Source of the DNA: Methanomassiliicoccaceae archaeon UBA328 | GTDB taxonomy: Archaea; Thermoplasmatota; Thermoplasmata; Methanomassiliicoccales; Methanomethylophilaceae | Reading direction: 5' to 3' | DNA: 64,000 bases | NCBI GenBank assembly: GCA_002506905.1 | Contig: DAYM01000005.1 | Location: forward strand, 44,931 to 108,930 | Shown here: positions 18,280 to 27,925 of the stretch, in pieces | Layout: each line of letters opens with the position of its first letter | How positions within the stretch are numbered: the first letter of the stretch is position 1 | Made by a program: the position numbers and the translations under genes | The notes under the pieces: model-generated | The model's database searches: none | Seen by the model: only the letters and a program-made list of their open reading frames with translations | Told to the model about the DNA's origin: nothing

Positions 18280-19215
18280 ATGGAGATGACCGTCAAGACC
18301 AAGAACGACATGAATGATGTGCCGGACTCCGATGACGAGAATATCGTCACGGCCGAATGCCTCAGTAAGGAATTCGGAAATTTCACCGCTGTGAGATCCA
18401 TTGACCTGCGGGTGAAAGAAGGCAACATATATGGCCTGCTCGGACCCAACGGTGCCGGAAAAACGACCACGATCCGTATGCTTACCACTCTTCTGACACC
18501 TACAACGGGTAAGATCACGATCGCAGGCTGCAAACTGCCTGCAGAAATTGCCGAAGCACGCAGATCCATCGGTGTCGTCCAGCAACAGATGAGTCTAGAC
18601 CGAGACCTGACGGTTGCAGATAACATATTCCAGCACGGGATCCAACACAGAATGTCATTCAAAGAGGTCAGGGAACGTTCCAAGACGGTTGCAGAGTCGC
18701 TCGGCCTTATGCCTTTCTATAAGAAGAAGGTCGATGACCTCTCAGGAGGGTGGAAAAGGAAAACGGCCATTGCCTGTTCTCTGGTCCACCGCCCCCGTAT
18801 TCTGTTCCTCGATGAACCCACGGCCGGTCTGGATACCCAATCGCGCTACATGCTCTGGGATCTCGTGCGTTATCTGAGAGATACCGGTACCACGATATTC
18901 ATCACCACACACTATATCGAAGAAGCTGAGAATCTGTGCGACAGGGTCGCCATCATGAACAAAGGAAAGGTCGTCGCCGAGGGTGCGCCTGCCGAACTAT
19001 GCAACCAACTTGGAGAATTTACCGTCGAATACAACGGAAACGACCATAAAAGGATCTACAGATACTTCCGGGATAAACAATCGGCGAAAATATTCTCCGA
19101 CACACTCACAGATGCTCTGTCCGTTTCTGTCCGCCCCATCTGTCTGGAGGATTTCTTCCTCGAGAAGACCGGAAGGATCGAGTTTAAGGCAGGCAACGGA
19201 GATGATACGATATGA
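18280..19215 (+). CDS. ABC-2 exporter ATP-binding protein (DrrA/CcmA type)
   Basis: A 311-residue ABC ATPase: Walker A GLLGPNGAGKTTTIRML, signature LSGGWKRK (LSGGW rather than LSGGQ), Walker B ILFLDEPTAGLD, H-loop FITTHYIEEAE, and a C-terminal domain typical of DrrA/daunorubicin-type exporters. The start is placed at ATG 18280; another ATG lies six bases later. It overlaps the following permease by four bases (ATGA type). It is paralogous to the ATPase at 27.9 kb, which has the same unusual LSGGW signature. The substrate is unknown; the position between chlI and cobN suggests a link to tetrapyrrole or metal handling. Confidence 0.88.
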   Translation: MEMTVKTKNDMNDVPDSDDENIVTAECLSKEFGNFTAVRSIDLRVKEGNIYGLLGPNGAGKTTTIRMLTTLLTPTTGKITIAGCKLPAEIAEARRSIGVVQQQMSLDRDLTVADNIFQHGIQHRMSFKEVRERSKTVAESLGLMPFYKKKVDDLSGGWKRKTAIACSLVHRPRILFLDEPTAGLDTQSRYMLWDLVRYLRDTGTTIFITTHYIEEAENLCDRVAIMNKGKVVAEGAPAELCNQLGEFTVEYNGNDHKRIYRYFRDKQSAKIFSDTLTDALSVSVRPICLEDFFLEKTGRIEFKAGNGDDTI

Positions 19216-19967
19216 TGGTCTGGGACATTCTGACCGGGGCTGGAAGGATGGCATGGTCCGACTTCCGTTTCCTTCAGTATAACTTCATACCGGTCGTAGT
19301 ATCTACGCTTATCACCCCTCTCCTGTATTTCCTGGCTTTCGGATACGGCCTGGGAAAAGATGTTGTCATAGGCGATGTTGATTACATAGCTTACGTAATA
19401 CCCGGAATCATTGCACTTTCCACGGTCACGTCCTGCTTCATGCTGACCGCCCACAAGATACAGGTACAGAGAGTGTTCTATGCCAGCTTCGACGAGGTGC
19501 TTCTGTGCCCCATAACCTACCCGTCTATATTTTTGGGAAAGACCGCCGTCGGCCTATTCAAAGGGTTCCTCTGCGGTACGATCCTGTGCATCATGGGCGT
19601 ACTGATGTCGCCTGATTTCCATGTTACCTTCGGACTTATAGCAATGATGGCGCTATCATCTCTGACATTCTCTCTACTTGGTGTTCTGGCCGCGTTCGCA
19701 ACAAACGCGATAACGACGATGAATGTGTTCAACAGCCTTGTCATAATACCAATGACATTTCTCTGCGGGACCCTTTTCCCCGTAGAATCCCTGCCGACAG
19801 CCGCGCAGTATGCTGTCGACATTCTCCCTCTGACACATGTATCAGAATGTATGAGGGCCTGCGCGCTGGGGTATGACTTCCCATGGATATCCTCGGCCGT
19901 TGTGATAGGTTTCGCGGCACTGTTCTACACGATCGCGTGGTTATATCTGAAAAAGGGAAAGGTCTGA
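19212..19967 (+). CDS. ABC-2 type permease
   Basis: A 251-residue membrane component with six predicted helices, partner of the preceding ATPase (start overlaps its stop). Diagnostic ABC-2 segments: PLLYFLAFGYGLG, VQRVFYASFDEVLLCPI and PMTFLCGTLFPVESLP. The same segments occur in the second permease at 27.2 kb (PLLYLLAFGYGLG, PMTFLCGTFF, FPWIS), showing gene-pair duplication. Probably exports a small amphipathic molecule or lipid; no substrate evidence in sequence. Confidence 0.87.
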   Translation: MMVWDILTGAGRMAWSDFRFLQYNFIPVVVSTLITPLLYFLAFGYGLGKDVVIGDVDYIAYVIPGIIALSTVTSCFMLTAHKIQVQRVFYASFDEVLLCPITYPSIFLGKTAVGLFKGFLCGTILCIMGVLMSPDFHVTFGLIAMMALSSLTFSLLGVLAAFATNAITTMNVFNSLVIIPMTFLCGTLFPVESLPTAAQYAVDILPLTHVSECMRACALGYDFPWISSAVVIGFAALFYTIAWLYLKKGKV

Positions 19968-20062
19968 ACGGCCTCTGACCTATCGTATGCAGCAAACTGT
20001 CTGATAATCGAACAGTGACTTCGCAGCATGCCTCGAAAGACAGTCCGATCAAAACCCATGCG

Positions 20063-20634
20063 TTAATGCACGGTAGATTCGCTTTCCGGCTTTCCTACCG
20101 CCGAATCATCTGATTCCAGATACTTCCGGACAGTATCCTCGGATAATGTCTTACATACAACCCAAGATGCATCATTGATCTCGTTCTGAGTTGAGATACA
20201 TGCATCATATGCCAGATATGATGTGAGATCGTGATCGAATGCAGCAAAATAAGTGGACATGACACAGTACTGTGTCACAGTTCGGCCAAAAGAACGGAAT
20301 TGCAGCCCAGTCCCCTGACAGTCTTCTCCAGATCCGACTCCCTGAATGAGTTCATAAAATGCTTTTCCACTATGATGTCCGTCGGATCGGTCTCGATACC
20401 GTCAAAGAATTCGTCACCGTCCGTACCTTCGTAAGGATGACATTCACACCCTCCGATATACTTGACAAATATCACGGGCTTATTGTGTTCACGAAACATC
20501 CTGGCGATATTGTTCATTGTTTCGATACGCGCGGCACCGGTGTTTTTGGCATCTTCAGTGGTGATCCTGAATTTCTTCTGAACATCTATGACCACATATG
20601 CCAGATCCTTTCCGTAAAGATTGTCTATATCCAT
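20063..20634 (-). pseudogene. Isochorismatase-family hydrolase, frameshifted
   Basis: Two overlapping reading frames together make one cysteine hydrolase of the isochorismatase/nicotinamidase family. The first (ATG 20634 to TGA 20275-20277) has the catalytic Asp in LAYVVIDVQKKF and the Lys in DIIVEKHFMNSF and ends at NSVLLAEL. The second, in the -1 frame, continues as VTQYCVMSTYFAAFDHDL, which carries the expected nucleophilic Cys. The break is explained by one missing G (CTG-GTG read as CTGTG). The catalytic Cys therefore lies just after the break, so the product is inactive unless the frame shifts or the base is a sequence error. An in-frame ATG at 20652 is an alternative start. Lies divergently next to cobN. 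Confidence 0.75.
20260..20277. repeat. 18-bp perfect palindrome at the frameshift site
   Basis: TGACACAGTACTGTGTCA is identical to its reverse complement. It encodes the TQYCV active-site segment of the isochorismatase-like gene and abuts the frameshift. It may be a coding coincidence, a deletion hot spot or an operator-like site. Confidence 0.6.
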
Positions 20635-20762
20635 GACTGTCCCAGCCTGCATCGTTCTTATTGTATACGACCCAAGCGAGTACCGATTGGGAACATATAT
20701 CCGACAATCAGATATGCTTGTCATGATACATTAATAATACCCAATCAACATTTCTTAAGCTT

Positions 20763-23700
20763 ATGACTGCGACCTTCACATATAAGAATGGAACGGCTGC
20801 AAAGAAAGCAGATATTGTCTACATCAGTGTCGCGAACAAGAACAGCATGGCTCTTGGCACAGTGTGCAAAGATCTGAATGTCGAAAATGTATCGCTTAAC
20901 GTCACATGCGCCGATTATGAAGATCTCGATGATTCCGAAGAAGAATTCATCAAACTGACCACAAGGGTCAGAAATTGTGACATGGTTTTCCTGCTATGCC
21001 ACGGAGATCCGTCGTTCTTCAAAAAATATGATCGCTTGAAAAACATAATCGATAGTAAAAAGATCAAAATGTTCTATTCTGCGGCCCTTGATGAGCTGAA
21101 TGACGAAAACTTCCCGCTGTTTGAATTTCCCAGAAAAGAGTATGACCTGATCACCACCTTATTTACTATGGGTGGCGATGACAATCTCAGATCGATATTA
21201 TACTGGACCTGCAAAAACCTAGCGAAATGCGATGCCGAAGTCCCTGCTCCGATCAAACAACGTGCAGAAGGTCTGTACCGTAAAGGTGCACCGGAGGACA
21301 TCGGCCTTGAAGACTATATCAAAGATTTCTGTGATGAGAAACCCACAGTAGGAGTCATGTTCCATCACACAACATACTCAAAAGGAAAGATCGACCCCAT
21401 CGATGACCTGATCTGCCTCTTAGAGAAACAAGGATGCGATGTGATCGCATTTTATTTCAACTCATACCCTGACCCCATTCTCGGAAGTTTAGGCGTAAAA
21501 AAATGCGTAGAGAAGTACTTCATGCCCAAAGGAAAGAAGATCGTTGATTCAGTTATATCAACGACCGGTTTCTCGCAGATCAACCTATCCGACCCTCTTG
21601 CCTATTCTGAAGGAAGAACGATAGAGAACTTCTTCCTAAAACTCGGCGTCCCCCTTATTCAGGCTCCATCGGTATCGAGATCTGAAAAAAAATGGCGCGA
21701 CGACATAACGGGGCTGAACGCATCGGAACTGAGCACGGGCGTGATATGGCCGGAATTCGATGGCCAGATCATTTCCGTTCCCTCTTCGTTCACAGAAAGC
21801 CTTGGCAACGGAAGATACCGTTCTACATCTGTCCCCGACAGGACAGAAAGAGTTGCGACGTTGGCAAAGGGCTGGGCCGAACTGAGCAGAAAACCTGCTT
21901 CGAAAAGAAGGATCGCCATATTATTCCATATGTATCCTCCCAGCAATGATCATCTTGGCGGTGCGGCCGGACTTGACACGTTTGCAAGCGTATGTAATTG
22001 TCTGCAGCATATGAACGCCGAGGGATACAGGATCGATAGGGTTCCCGATAACGGAAAAGAGATCCTCGATGAACTGCTGGCCGGAATAACTACCGACCTC
22101 AGGTGGACACCGGAAAGTGAATGGGCGGAAAGGGCTGCGGACCTAATTGACAAGAAAGATTATGACAAATGGTGGGCCGGACTTACCGACAAGGCAAGAG
22201 AGGGCATCATTCACGGCTGGGGCGACCCCATAGGGACCGTGATGAACTGCGACGGACGCATACTGGTCCCGGGAGTATATAATGGAAATATCTTCATAGG
22301 CATACAACCCAACAGAGGGCAGCATGAGCAGGCAGAAAGGCTCTACCACGATCCTTTCATTGTAATGCCTCATGCCTACTTGGCGTATTACAGGTGGCTG
22401 AAATATGTGTTCAAGGCGGACTGTATCGTACATGTCGGTACGCATGGAACCATCGAATGGCTTCCCGGAAAGGGAAATGCCCTTTCCTCCGACTGCTATC
22501 CTGATGCCGTTCTCGACACCATGCCGAACGTCTATCCTTATATTGTAGACGACCCCGGAGAGGGAATACAATGCAAACGCAGGACCAATTCCGTCCTGAT
22601 CGGACATATGTGTCCTGTAATGACCAGAGCGGACGGCTATGATGACATCGCACTTCTGGACGGAAAACTGCAGGAATTGATGAATGTCACAACCACAGAC
22701 CAGGAAGGCCAGATCAATGTCCTGAAAGAGGATATCAAAGAGATCGTAGACCGCATGGAGCTGTATAAAGAGGTGGGCCTTCCGGAAGGATGCACCTCCG
22801 ATGATATCTTGGAAAAGGCTCCGGAGATCTATGACTACATATCCGACTTGAAAGATGCGTTGATCAAGGACGGCCTGCATATTCTCGGACAGGTGCCGAA
22901 AGGAGACCTTATGACCGAAATGCTTTACAGCTTATCCCGTCTGAAGAACGGAGAAATACCTTCCGTACGTGCTTCGATCGCATCTGCATGGGGCCTCGAC
23001 ATGGATGTCCTACTGGATAATCCGTCAGAAAAAGGAAAAGACGGCATCCTTAACGGCGTCTGGATATCAAAGGTGGATGAGGCTTTCACGGGGTTGCTTT
23101 CTGAAATGAAAGATGTCTCCTGTGAGGAAGACAGGTCGATGGAAATAACAAAAAAGATCGTCGGAAAAATGACCGACGACTTGAAAGACTCCATAGGATA
23201 CATTTGCCGCCACACTTATCCTGCAATATGCAAAATGACCGATGAGATCGATAACTATATGCTGGGAATCGGAGGAAAATATGTACCTACTGGACCTTCC
23301 GGCTGTCCGACCAGAGGAAGTGCCCATCTGTTACCGACCGGCACTAACTTCTATTCTATCGACCCTGACGCGATCCCCACGCGTGCCAGTTGGAAGATAG
23401 GAAAACAAATGGCCGATGACATGATAGATAAGTATGTCAAAGACAACGGAAAATACCCGGAAAGTCTGGGAATAATCGTCTGGGCCACAGATGTCATGAG
23501 CACACAGGGCGATGATGTCGCATATATACTTCACTTGATGGGAGTGAGGCCCGTCTATGGTTCGGTCGGAGGAAAAGTGGTCGGAATAGAAGTGGTTCCC
23601 ATCGAAGAATTGGGACGTCCCAGGATCGATGTTCTATCGAGGATCAGCGGACTTTTCAGAGATTCGTTCCCGAATCTTGTTGACATGATACACCATGCTG

Positions 23701-24557
23701 CAGAAATAATTGCCGACCTGGATGAAACGGCTGATGAGAACTTTTTGAAGAAACACCTTAAAGACGATATCCAGAAGTACATATCGGAAGGAATGTCCAA
23801 GGAAGATGCGAAAGACCATGCTCTGATAAGGGTGTTCGGAGACCCCCCGCTGCAATTCGGCACCGGTGTGGAAGTTTTGATCCAATCATCAAAATGGGAC
23901 ACTCTGGACCAGATCGCTGATACATTCACGATCTGGGGGGCCTATGCATACGGCGGAAAATGGAAAGGAAACAAAGTACCTGAACAATTCAAAAGAAGGA
24001 CCGGAGCACTCGATGTTACTGTAAAGAACCATACCAGCCGCGAATTCGATCTTCTCGACATTGATGACGACTACTCCCACCTGGGAGGCCTTAATGCCGC
24101 AGTAAGGGTCTACGGAGGCGACAAACCTTACTCCGTGATGGGCGACAGTTCTGATGTGGACCGCCTTAAGACGCGCACTTTGGAAGAAGAGACCGCGTAT
24201 GTCATGAGGTCCAGAGTATTGAACCCCAAATGGCTGGAAGGACTGAAACATCACGGATTCAAGGGCGTACAGGAACTGAGCAAACTCACCGAATATATGC
24301 TTGGCTGGGGTGCGACATCCGACTCAATAGAAGATTGGATGTACGACGCAGTAACGGAAAAATTCATACTCGACGAAGATACCCGCAAGTGGATGGAAGA
24401 AAATAATCCGTATGCCCTCAGAGAAATGATCGAAGATATGATTGAATGCAGCGACAGAGATCTCTGGAATGCTTCAGAAGACACACTGGCACAGTTGAGA
24501 GAACTGTATCTGGAGGCCGAAGGAGAACTTGAAGAGCTTGGCAGTAAGAAGCCCTGA
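20763..24557 (+). CDS. cobN: CobN/ChlH-type chelatase large subunit (copy 1)
   Basis: A 1264-residue protein of the CobN/BchH/ChlH family, the subunit that binds the tetrapyrrole and metal in ATP-dependent chelatases. Family blocks: HVGTHGTIEWLPGKG (near residue 560), IVDDPGEGIQCKRR, LIGHMCPVMTRA, PTRGSAHLLPTGTNFYSIDP (near 860), IIVWATDVMSTQGDD, RPRIDVLSRISGLFRDSFPN and WGATSDSIEDWMYDAV near the C-terminus. The length agrees with CobN (about 1250). A GCxxG N-terminal transporter segment is absent, so it is cytosolic. It would need the ChlI/ChlD proteins encoded 3 kb away. Cobaltochelation for corrinoids is the usual inference in archaea; another metallo-tetrapyrrole is possible. A full-length paralogue is at 28.9 kb. 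Confidence 0.9.
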   Translation: MTATFTYKNGTAAKKADIVYISVANKNSMALGTVCKDLNVENVSLNVTCADYEDLDDSEEEFIKLTTRVRNCDMVFLLCHGDPSFFKKYDRLKNIIDSKKIKMFYSAALDELNDENFPLFEFPRKEYDLITTLFTMGGDDNLRSILYWTCKNLAKCDAEVPAPIKQRAEGLYRKGAPEDIGLEDYIKDFCDEKPTVGVMFHHTTYSKGKIDPIDDLICLLEKQGCDVIAFYFNSYPDPILGSLGVKKCVEKYFMPKGKKIVDSVISTTGFSQINLSDPLAYSEGRTIENFFLKLGVPLIQAPSVSRSEKKWRDDITGLNASELSTGVIWPEFDGQIISVPSSFTESLGNGRYRSTSVPDRTERVATLAKGWAELSRKPASKRRIAILFHMYPPSNDHLGGAAGLDTFASVCNCLQHMNAEGYRIDRVPDNGKEILDELLAGITTDLRWTPESEWAERAADLIDKKDYDKWWAGLTDKAREGIIHGWGDPIGTVMNCDGRILVPGVYNGNIFIGIQPNRGQHEQAERLYHDPFIVMPHAYLAYYRWLKYVFKADCIVHVGTHGTIEWLPGKGNALSSDCYPDAVLDTMPNVYPYIVDDPGEGIQCKRRTNSVLIGHMCPVMTRADGYDDIALLDGKLQELMNVTTTDQEGQINVLKEDIKEIVDRMELYKEVGLPEGCTSDDILEKAPEIYDYISDLKDALIKDGLHILGQVPKGDLMTEMLYSLSRLKNGEIPSVRASIASAWGLDMDVLLDNPSEKGKDGILNGVWISKVDEAFTGLLSEMKDVSCEEDRSMEITKKIVGKMTDDLKDSIGYICRHTYPAICKMTDEIDNYMLGIGGKYVPTGPSGCPTRGSAHLLPTGTNFYSIDPDAIPTRASWKIGKQMADDMIDKYVKDNGKYPESLGIIVWATDVMSTQGDDVAYILHLMGVRPVYGSVGGKVVGIEVVPIEELGRPRIDVLSRISGLFRDSFPNLVDMIHHAAEIIADLDETADENFLKKHLKDDIQKYISEGMSKEDAKDHALIRVFGDPPLQFGTGVEVLIQSSKWDTLDQIADTFTIWGAYAYGGKWKGNKVPEQFKRRTGALDVTVKNHTSREFDLLDIDDDYSHLGGLNAAVRVYGGDKPYSVMGDSSDVDRLKTRTLEEETAYVMRSRVLNPKWLEGLKHHGFKGVQELSKLTEYMLGWGATSDSIEDWMYDAVTEKFILDEDTRKWMEENNPYALREMIEDMIECSDRDLWNASEDTLAQLRELYLEAEGELEELGSKKP

Positions 24558-25235
24558 TCAACAGGAGACTCTGTCCTTGATATATTGCGCATACGCCTTT
24601 ATCAAGGCAGATCTCAGATCCCCGCACCCTTCGATATCCACATTCAATGCTGCCGACAGCATATTACAACCTGCGTCCAATGCCTCCTTCTTCGGAACAA
24701 GTCCCCAACGGATCTCATCATTGAGAAAGAGCATTGATGATATTACCGACACAAGATACGGGTCCTCGGAACTGTCACATAATTCGTTCACAAATGCATT
24801 GAATTCACAACCGGACGCCTTTACCAGATCGTCAATACTGATATCGAACCTCTGTAACCTGCACAATGTGCTGGCCTGAGTCTTCGAAGATATCCCATTT
24901 AAGCGTACGGACTCGGTTATCGCACCGATAGATGTACGGCCGATGAGTTCACCGAGTTTCGAGTGCTTGCCTGCCCCCCACAGGAACAGTTCACTGCCTC
25001 TGTTGCAAACAACCGCTATATTTTGAATGACCATTCCTGAAGCGTGGGATCTGCCGGGCATCCCGAGGTCGAGATCCTGTAACACAGCAGTAACAGCTTC
25101 TGTCGCGGTTATGGTCGCACGTGCCATCCCGGAACACGGCATATGCGCATCTATGAACAAAACCAAGGAAACAGATCCTTTGCATCCATTGGCAGTATCT
25201 GCCGCTCTGACATAATCGGACGATGGGAAGCACAT
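24558..25235 (-). pseudogene. cbiZ: Adenosylcobinamide amidohydrolase CbiZ, 5'-truncated
   Basis: The 225 residues match the C-terminal two thirds of CbiZ, which removes the side chain of adenosylcobinamide so that archaea can salvage corrinoids. Seen: SLVLFIDAHMPCSGMARATITATEA, and WGAGKHSKLGELIGRTSIGAI, a family hallmark. Normal CbiZ is about 330-350 residues; the N-terminal part is missing, and upstream bases belong to a decayed transposase. The first about ten residues (MCFPSSDYVRA) do not look like CbiZ. It converges on cobN with no gap after that gene's stop. Probably a remnant, though a shortened product could still be made. Confidence 0.7.
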
Positions 25236-26115
25236 GAAGGAAACGTACCGTCAAGTAAAGGACGATCTGACGTACGGTTCGACAATGATATTCGATGCCG
25301 GTGCGAATCAGAAGGACATCTTGGATAGCATAATCGATGACGACAGGCATTTCCTGACGAGGAAGAAACTCAACAAAAGCGACGATAAGCTGTTCGCACA
25401 GTTCTCCGAGGAGACGTGGGAATGCATCGATGCAGAGAAGGGCGAATACTGTCTGAAGAAGATGTCCCCATCACGTGTGAACTACTATTTCTTCTCCGGA
25501 GAGCTGTATGATCTGGAGATGAAGGGCATGGAGAAGAAGGCCCTGAAGAAACTGAAGGAAGCGAAATCACTTCAGGACGATATCGAGAAAGGGAAGAAGC
25601 TCAAGAAACGCTATCAGATCGACAACGTGCTGATCAAAGCGACGATCTCTCTGCAGACGAAACTTACTGAGATATCCGATGACGTGGCGTTGGACATCCT
25701 CCGCGAGAAAGGAACGACCGGACGCGAGGGATTCTTTTGTCTGGTCTCGGACAGGGACATGGATCCATTGGAGGTCAGAACGATGTATCGCTCCAAGGAT
25801 ATCGCGGAGAAGCTGTTCTCTTCGATGAAGTCGAATATCGGCGTCCGTCCGATAAAGACGTGGACGGAGAACGGCGTGTACGGTGTGCTTTTGATAGGTT
25901 TTCTCGCTCAGGCGATGGTCTCCGTGACACGTATTCTTTCGGAGCCAGTGTCTTCGAGGGCGACATAATTCATCACAGACCCTATGCAAAAGTTGACACT
26001 TACCGTCGAAACAGACGTCAACGGAAGGAAGAGGCATATTCTCTCGAACTTCAACCCCGTGAATGTTGCGGTTCTGCGTTGTTTCGGCCTTATTTCGGAG
26101 GCAGAATGCATGTAA
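25216..26115 (+). mobile_element. Decayed IS1634-like transposase remnant
   Basis: The frame carries the central and C-terminal part of an IS4/IS1634-type DDE transposase: ETYRQVKDDLTYGSTMIFD, DDRHFLTRKKLNKSDD, TGREGFFCLVSDRDMDP, YRSKDIAEKLFSSMKSNIG and RPIKTWTENGVYG. The YRSK...EKLFSSMKS block contains the catalytic Glu of the family's YREK-like motif. It lacks its N-terminal half, has an in-frame TAA at 25966-25968, then continues in the same frame (FITDPMQKLTLTVETDV...) to TAA 26113-26115; the TAA fits an AAA to TAA change in a TKFI segment. It lies next to the truncated end of cbiZ, which suggests this insertion or its deletion removed the cbiZ start. Confidence 0.8.
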
Positions 26116-26149
26116 CGGGCCTTCGAACGACTTAACCGAGATAGCGTTT

Positions 26150-26171
26150 CCGACCCGCGGAGAGGGGTCGG
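26150..26171. repeat. 7-bp stem hairpin after the transposase remnant
   Basis: CCGACCC (26150-26156) pairs with GGGTCGG (26165-26171) over an 8-base loop. It follows the end of the transposase frame by 35 bases and may be part of the element's end or a terminator, though no T run follows. From here to 26329 I see no gene; the stretch is AT-rich and includes ATATATATATA near 26231. Confidence 0.4.
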
Positions 26172-26329
26172 GGCAATTGTCAAATTATCTGATTCTCAAA
26201 ATGATGCAGCGAAGCTTCTGTCAAAGTCAGGATATATATATATAGTTGGATGATTGGGCCAACATGTATTATAAATTGACATCTGACTTTTTCATACGAA
26301 TGGCGCATTGTATATCCTAAATGAGATGA

Positions 26330-27151
26330 TCAGGAATGTTTGACAGAAGCGTTATGATCGGCCCCAGAACCAAACTCTTCCAATCTCTTGACACATCTCG
26401 GCTCTTTCTTCGCAGCACCCGAAAGATACAGATTCATCGCTTCCGGCATGCAGCCCTTGTCCTCGAGCAACTGACCCATGACGAACATCGCCTTGGAATA
26501 TCCCTGTTGGATCGCAGCATTCAGAAGACCCGCCGCCTTATCCTCATCCTTATCCGTATACACCCCGTTGAGATACATAAGTGCCAGATTGTACATTCCT
26601 CTCGAAGAACCGTTGTCGGCTGCCTTCGTGTACCAATAAAATGCTTTTTCGGGGTCGCGCTCTACGCCCTGTCCGAGAAGATACATGTCGGCGAGTGATG
26701 CCTGCGCCCTGAAATACCCTCCTTCGGCAGACCTCTTGTACCACTCGGCAGCCTGCTCGTAATTAATCGGCGTACCGTTACCGTGCCTGTACATCACCGC
26801 CAGATTGCATTGGGCCTTGATATTGCCTAATTCAGCGGCCTTGCGGTAATACTCCACGGCCTTTTCCTTATCTTTGGGAACACAGAGGCCTATGGCATAC
26901 ATATAAGCCAGATTTCTGCATCCGCTGCCGTCTCCGCGGTCCGCTGCCCATTGGAATGTCTCCTTGGCATTCATCTTATCCGCGTCTGTACCGTCCACCA
27001 TGAGCGTACCGAGGTTCACCGCAGCCTGTATGCAACCTTTCTGCATGGCCTCACGGTATGAGTCCTTGGCATCATCCAGCCTATCGTCATACTGCTGTTT
27101 GAGCCCTGCATTGAACAGCGTATATGCCTTTGAATTCCCCCGGAGGGGCAT
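26330..27151 (-). CDS. Sel1-repeat (TPR-like) protein
   Basis: A 273-residue protein made of about seven tandem Sel1-like repeats of 36 residues, with recurring units such as AAVNLGTLMVDG, GCRNLAYMYAIG, AQCNLAVMYRHGNG, AQASLADMYLLGQGV and GMYNLALMYLNGVY. Such arrays form alpha-solenoids that bind other proteins. No signal peptide, so it is probably cytosolic. ATG 27151 is chosen; a TTG six codons upstream is less likely. It follows the ABC-2 permease by 21 bases and may be co-transcribed with it. Confidence 0.85.
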   Translation of the reverse strand: MPLRGNSKAYTLFNAGLKQQYDDRLDDAKDSYREAMQKGCIQAAVNLGTLMVDGTDADKMNAKETFQWAADRGDGSGCRNLAYMYAIGLCVPKDKEKAVEYYRKAAELGNIKAQCNLAVMYRHGNGTPINYEQAAEWYKRSAEGGYFRAQASLADMYLLGQGVERDPEKAFYWYTKAADNGSSRGMYNLALMYLNGVYTDKDEDKAAGLLNAAIQQGYSKAMFVMGQLLEDKGCMPEAMNLYLSGAAKKEPRCVKRLEEFGSGADHNASVKHS

Positions 27152-27172
27152 ATGATAACTATCCAACAACCG

Positions 27173-27925
27173 TCAGATCCTCCTGGTCTTCACCAGATAA
27201 ACGTCAATGACAAAGAATGCCACACAGAACGCAAACAGGACGACGAGGGAGATCCACGGAAAACTCCAGTCCAATGCGGCGGCCCTTATGATCGAGCTTG
27301 AGTGTGTAAGCGGCAGAGCGTACAGAATCGCCTGGAACCATGCCGGCATAGCCGCCGCAGAGAAAAATGTACCGCAGAGGAAGGTCATCGGAAGGATGAT
27401 CATGCTGCTAAATGTGGCCATACTCTGATGCGATTTAGCCAGTAACGCCGCCATAACTCCCAGGAACGAGAATGTGAAACATGAAAGTACAACCGATACT
27501 ATCAGCATCGGCGTCACATACAGCTCGGAGGTCACGCACATTCCCAGGATATAGATCAATGTTGCACCCACCAGTCCGCGGAACAGGCCCAGGAATGATT
27601 TTCCCAGAATAATAGATGCGGGACTGAGAGGACACATGAGCATCTCATCGAAACTCTTGTAATACAGCCTTTGGACATTGAGTCTGGTCGCTGTGGATGA
27701 GAATGATGCCGACAGCGATGTCAGAGCAGCAATACCGGGAATGATGAATGCGATATACGGAACACCCTCCATGGTTATCCCGTTCCCGAGACCGTAACCG
27801 AATGCCAATAAGTACAGCAGGGGGCTCATGACACTCGAGACCAGGATATTCCAGAAATTGTGTTTCATGAAACACATGTCGCCCCATGCGACATAATATG
27901 CATCCTTGATCGTTTGGAACATCAA
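27173..27925 (-). CDS. ABC-2 type permease (second exporter)
   Basis: A 250-residue six-helix permease clearly paralogous to the one at 19.2 kb: both share LAFGYGLG, the SFDEML/VLLCP coupling segment, PMTFLCGT and a C-terminal FPWIS. The ATG at 27925 overlaps the stop of the ATPase gene by four bases. The function would be export by an ABC-2 transporter; substrate unknown. The neighbouring divergent cobN copy repeats the exporter-plus-CobN arrangement seen in copy 1. Confidence 0.87.
   Translation of the reverse strand: MMFQTIKDAYYVAWGDMCFMKHNFWNILVSSVMSPLLYLLAFGYGLGNGITMEGVPYIAFIIPGIAALTSLSASFSSTATRLNVQRLYYKSFDEMLMCPLSPASIILGKSFLGLFRGLVGATLIYILGMCVTSELYVTPMLIVSVVLSCFTFSFLGVMAALLAKSHQSMATFSSMIILPMTFLCGTFFSAAAMPAWFQAILYALPLTHSSSIIRAAALDWSFPWISLVVLFAFCVAFFVIDVYLVKTRRI

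Noticed and set aside
20260..20277. Programmed -1 frameshift in the isochorismatase gene
   Set aside because: No slippery heptamer before the shift; a one-base deletion or sequence error is simpler. The palindrome alone is not enough.
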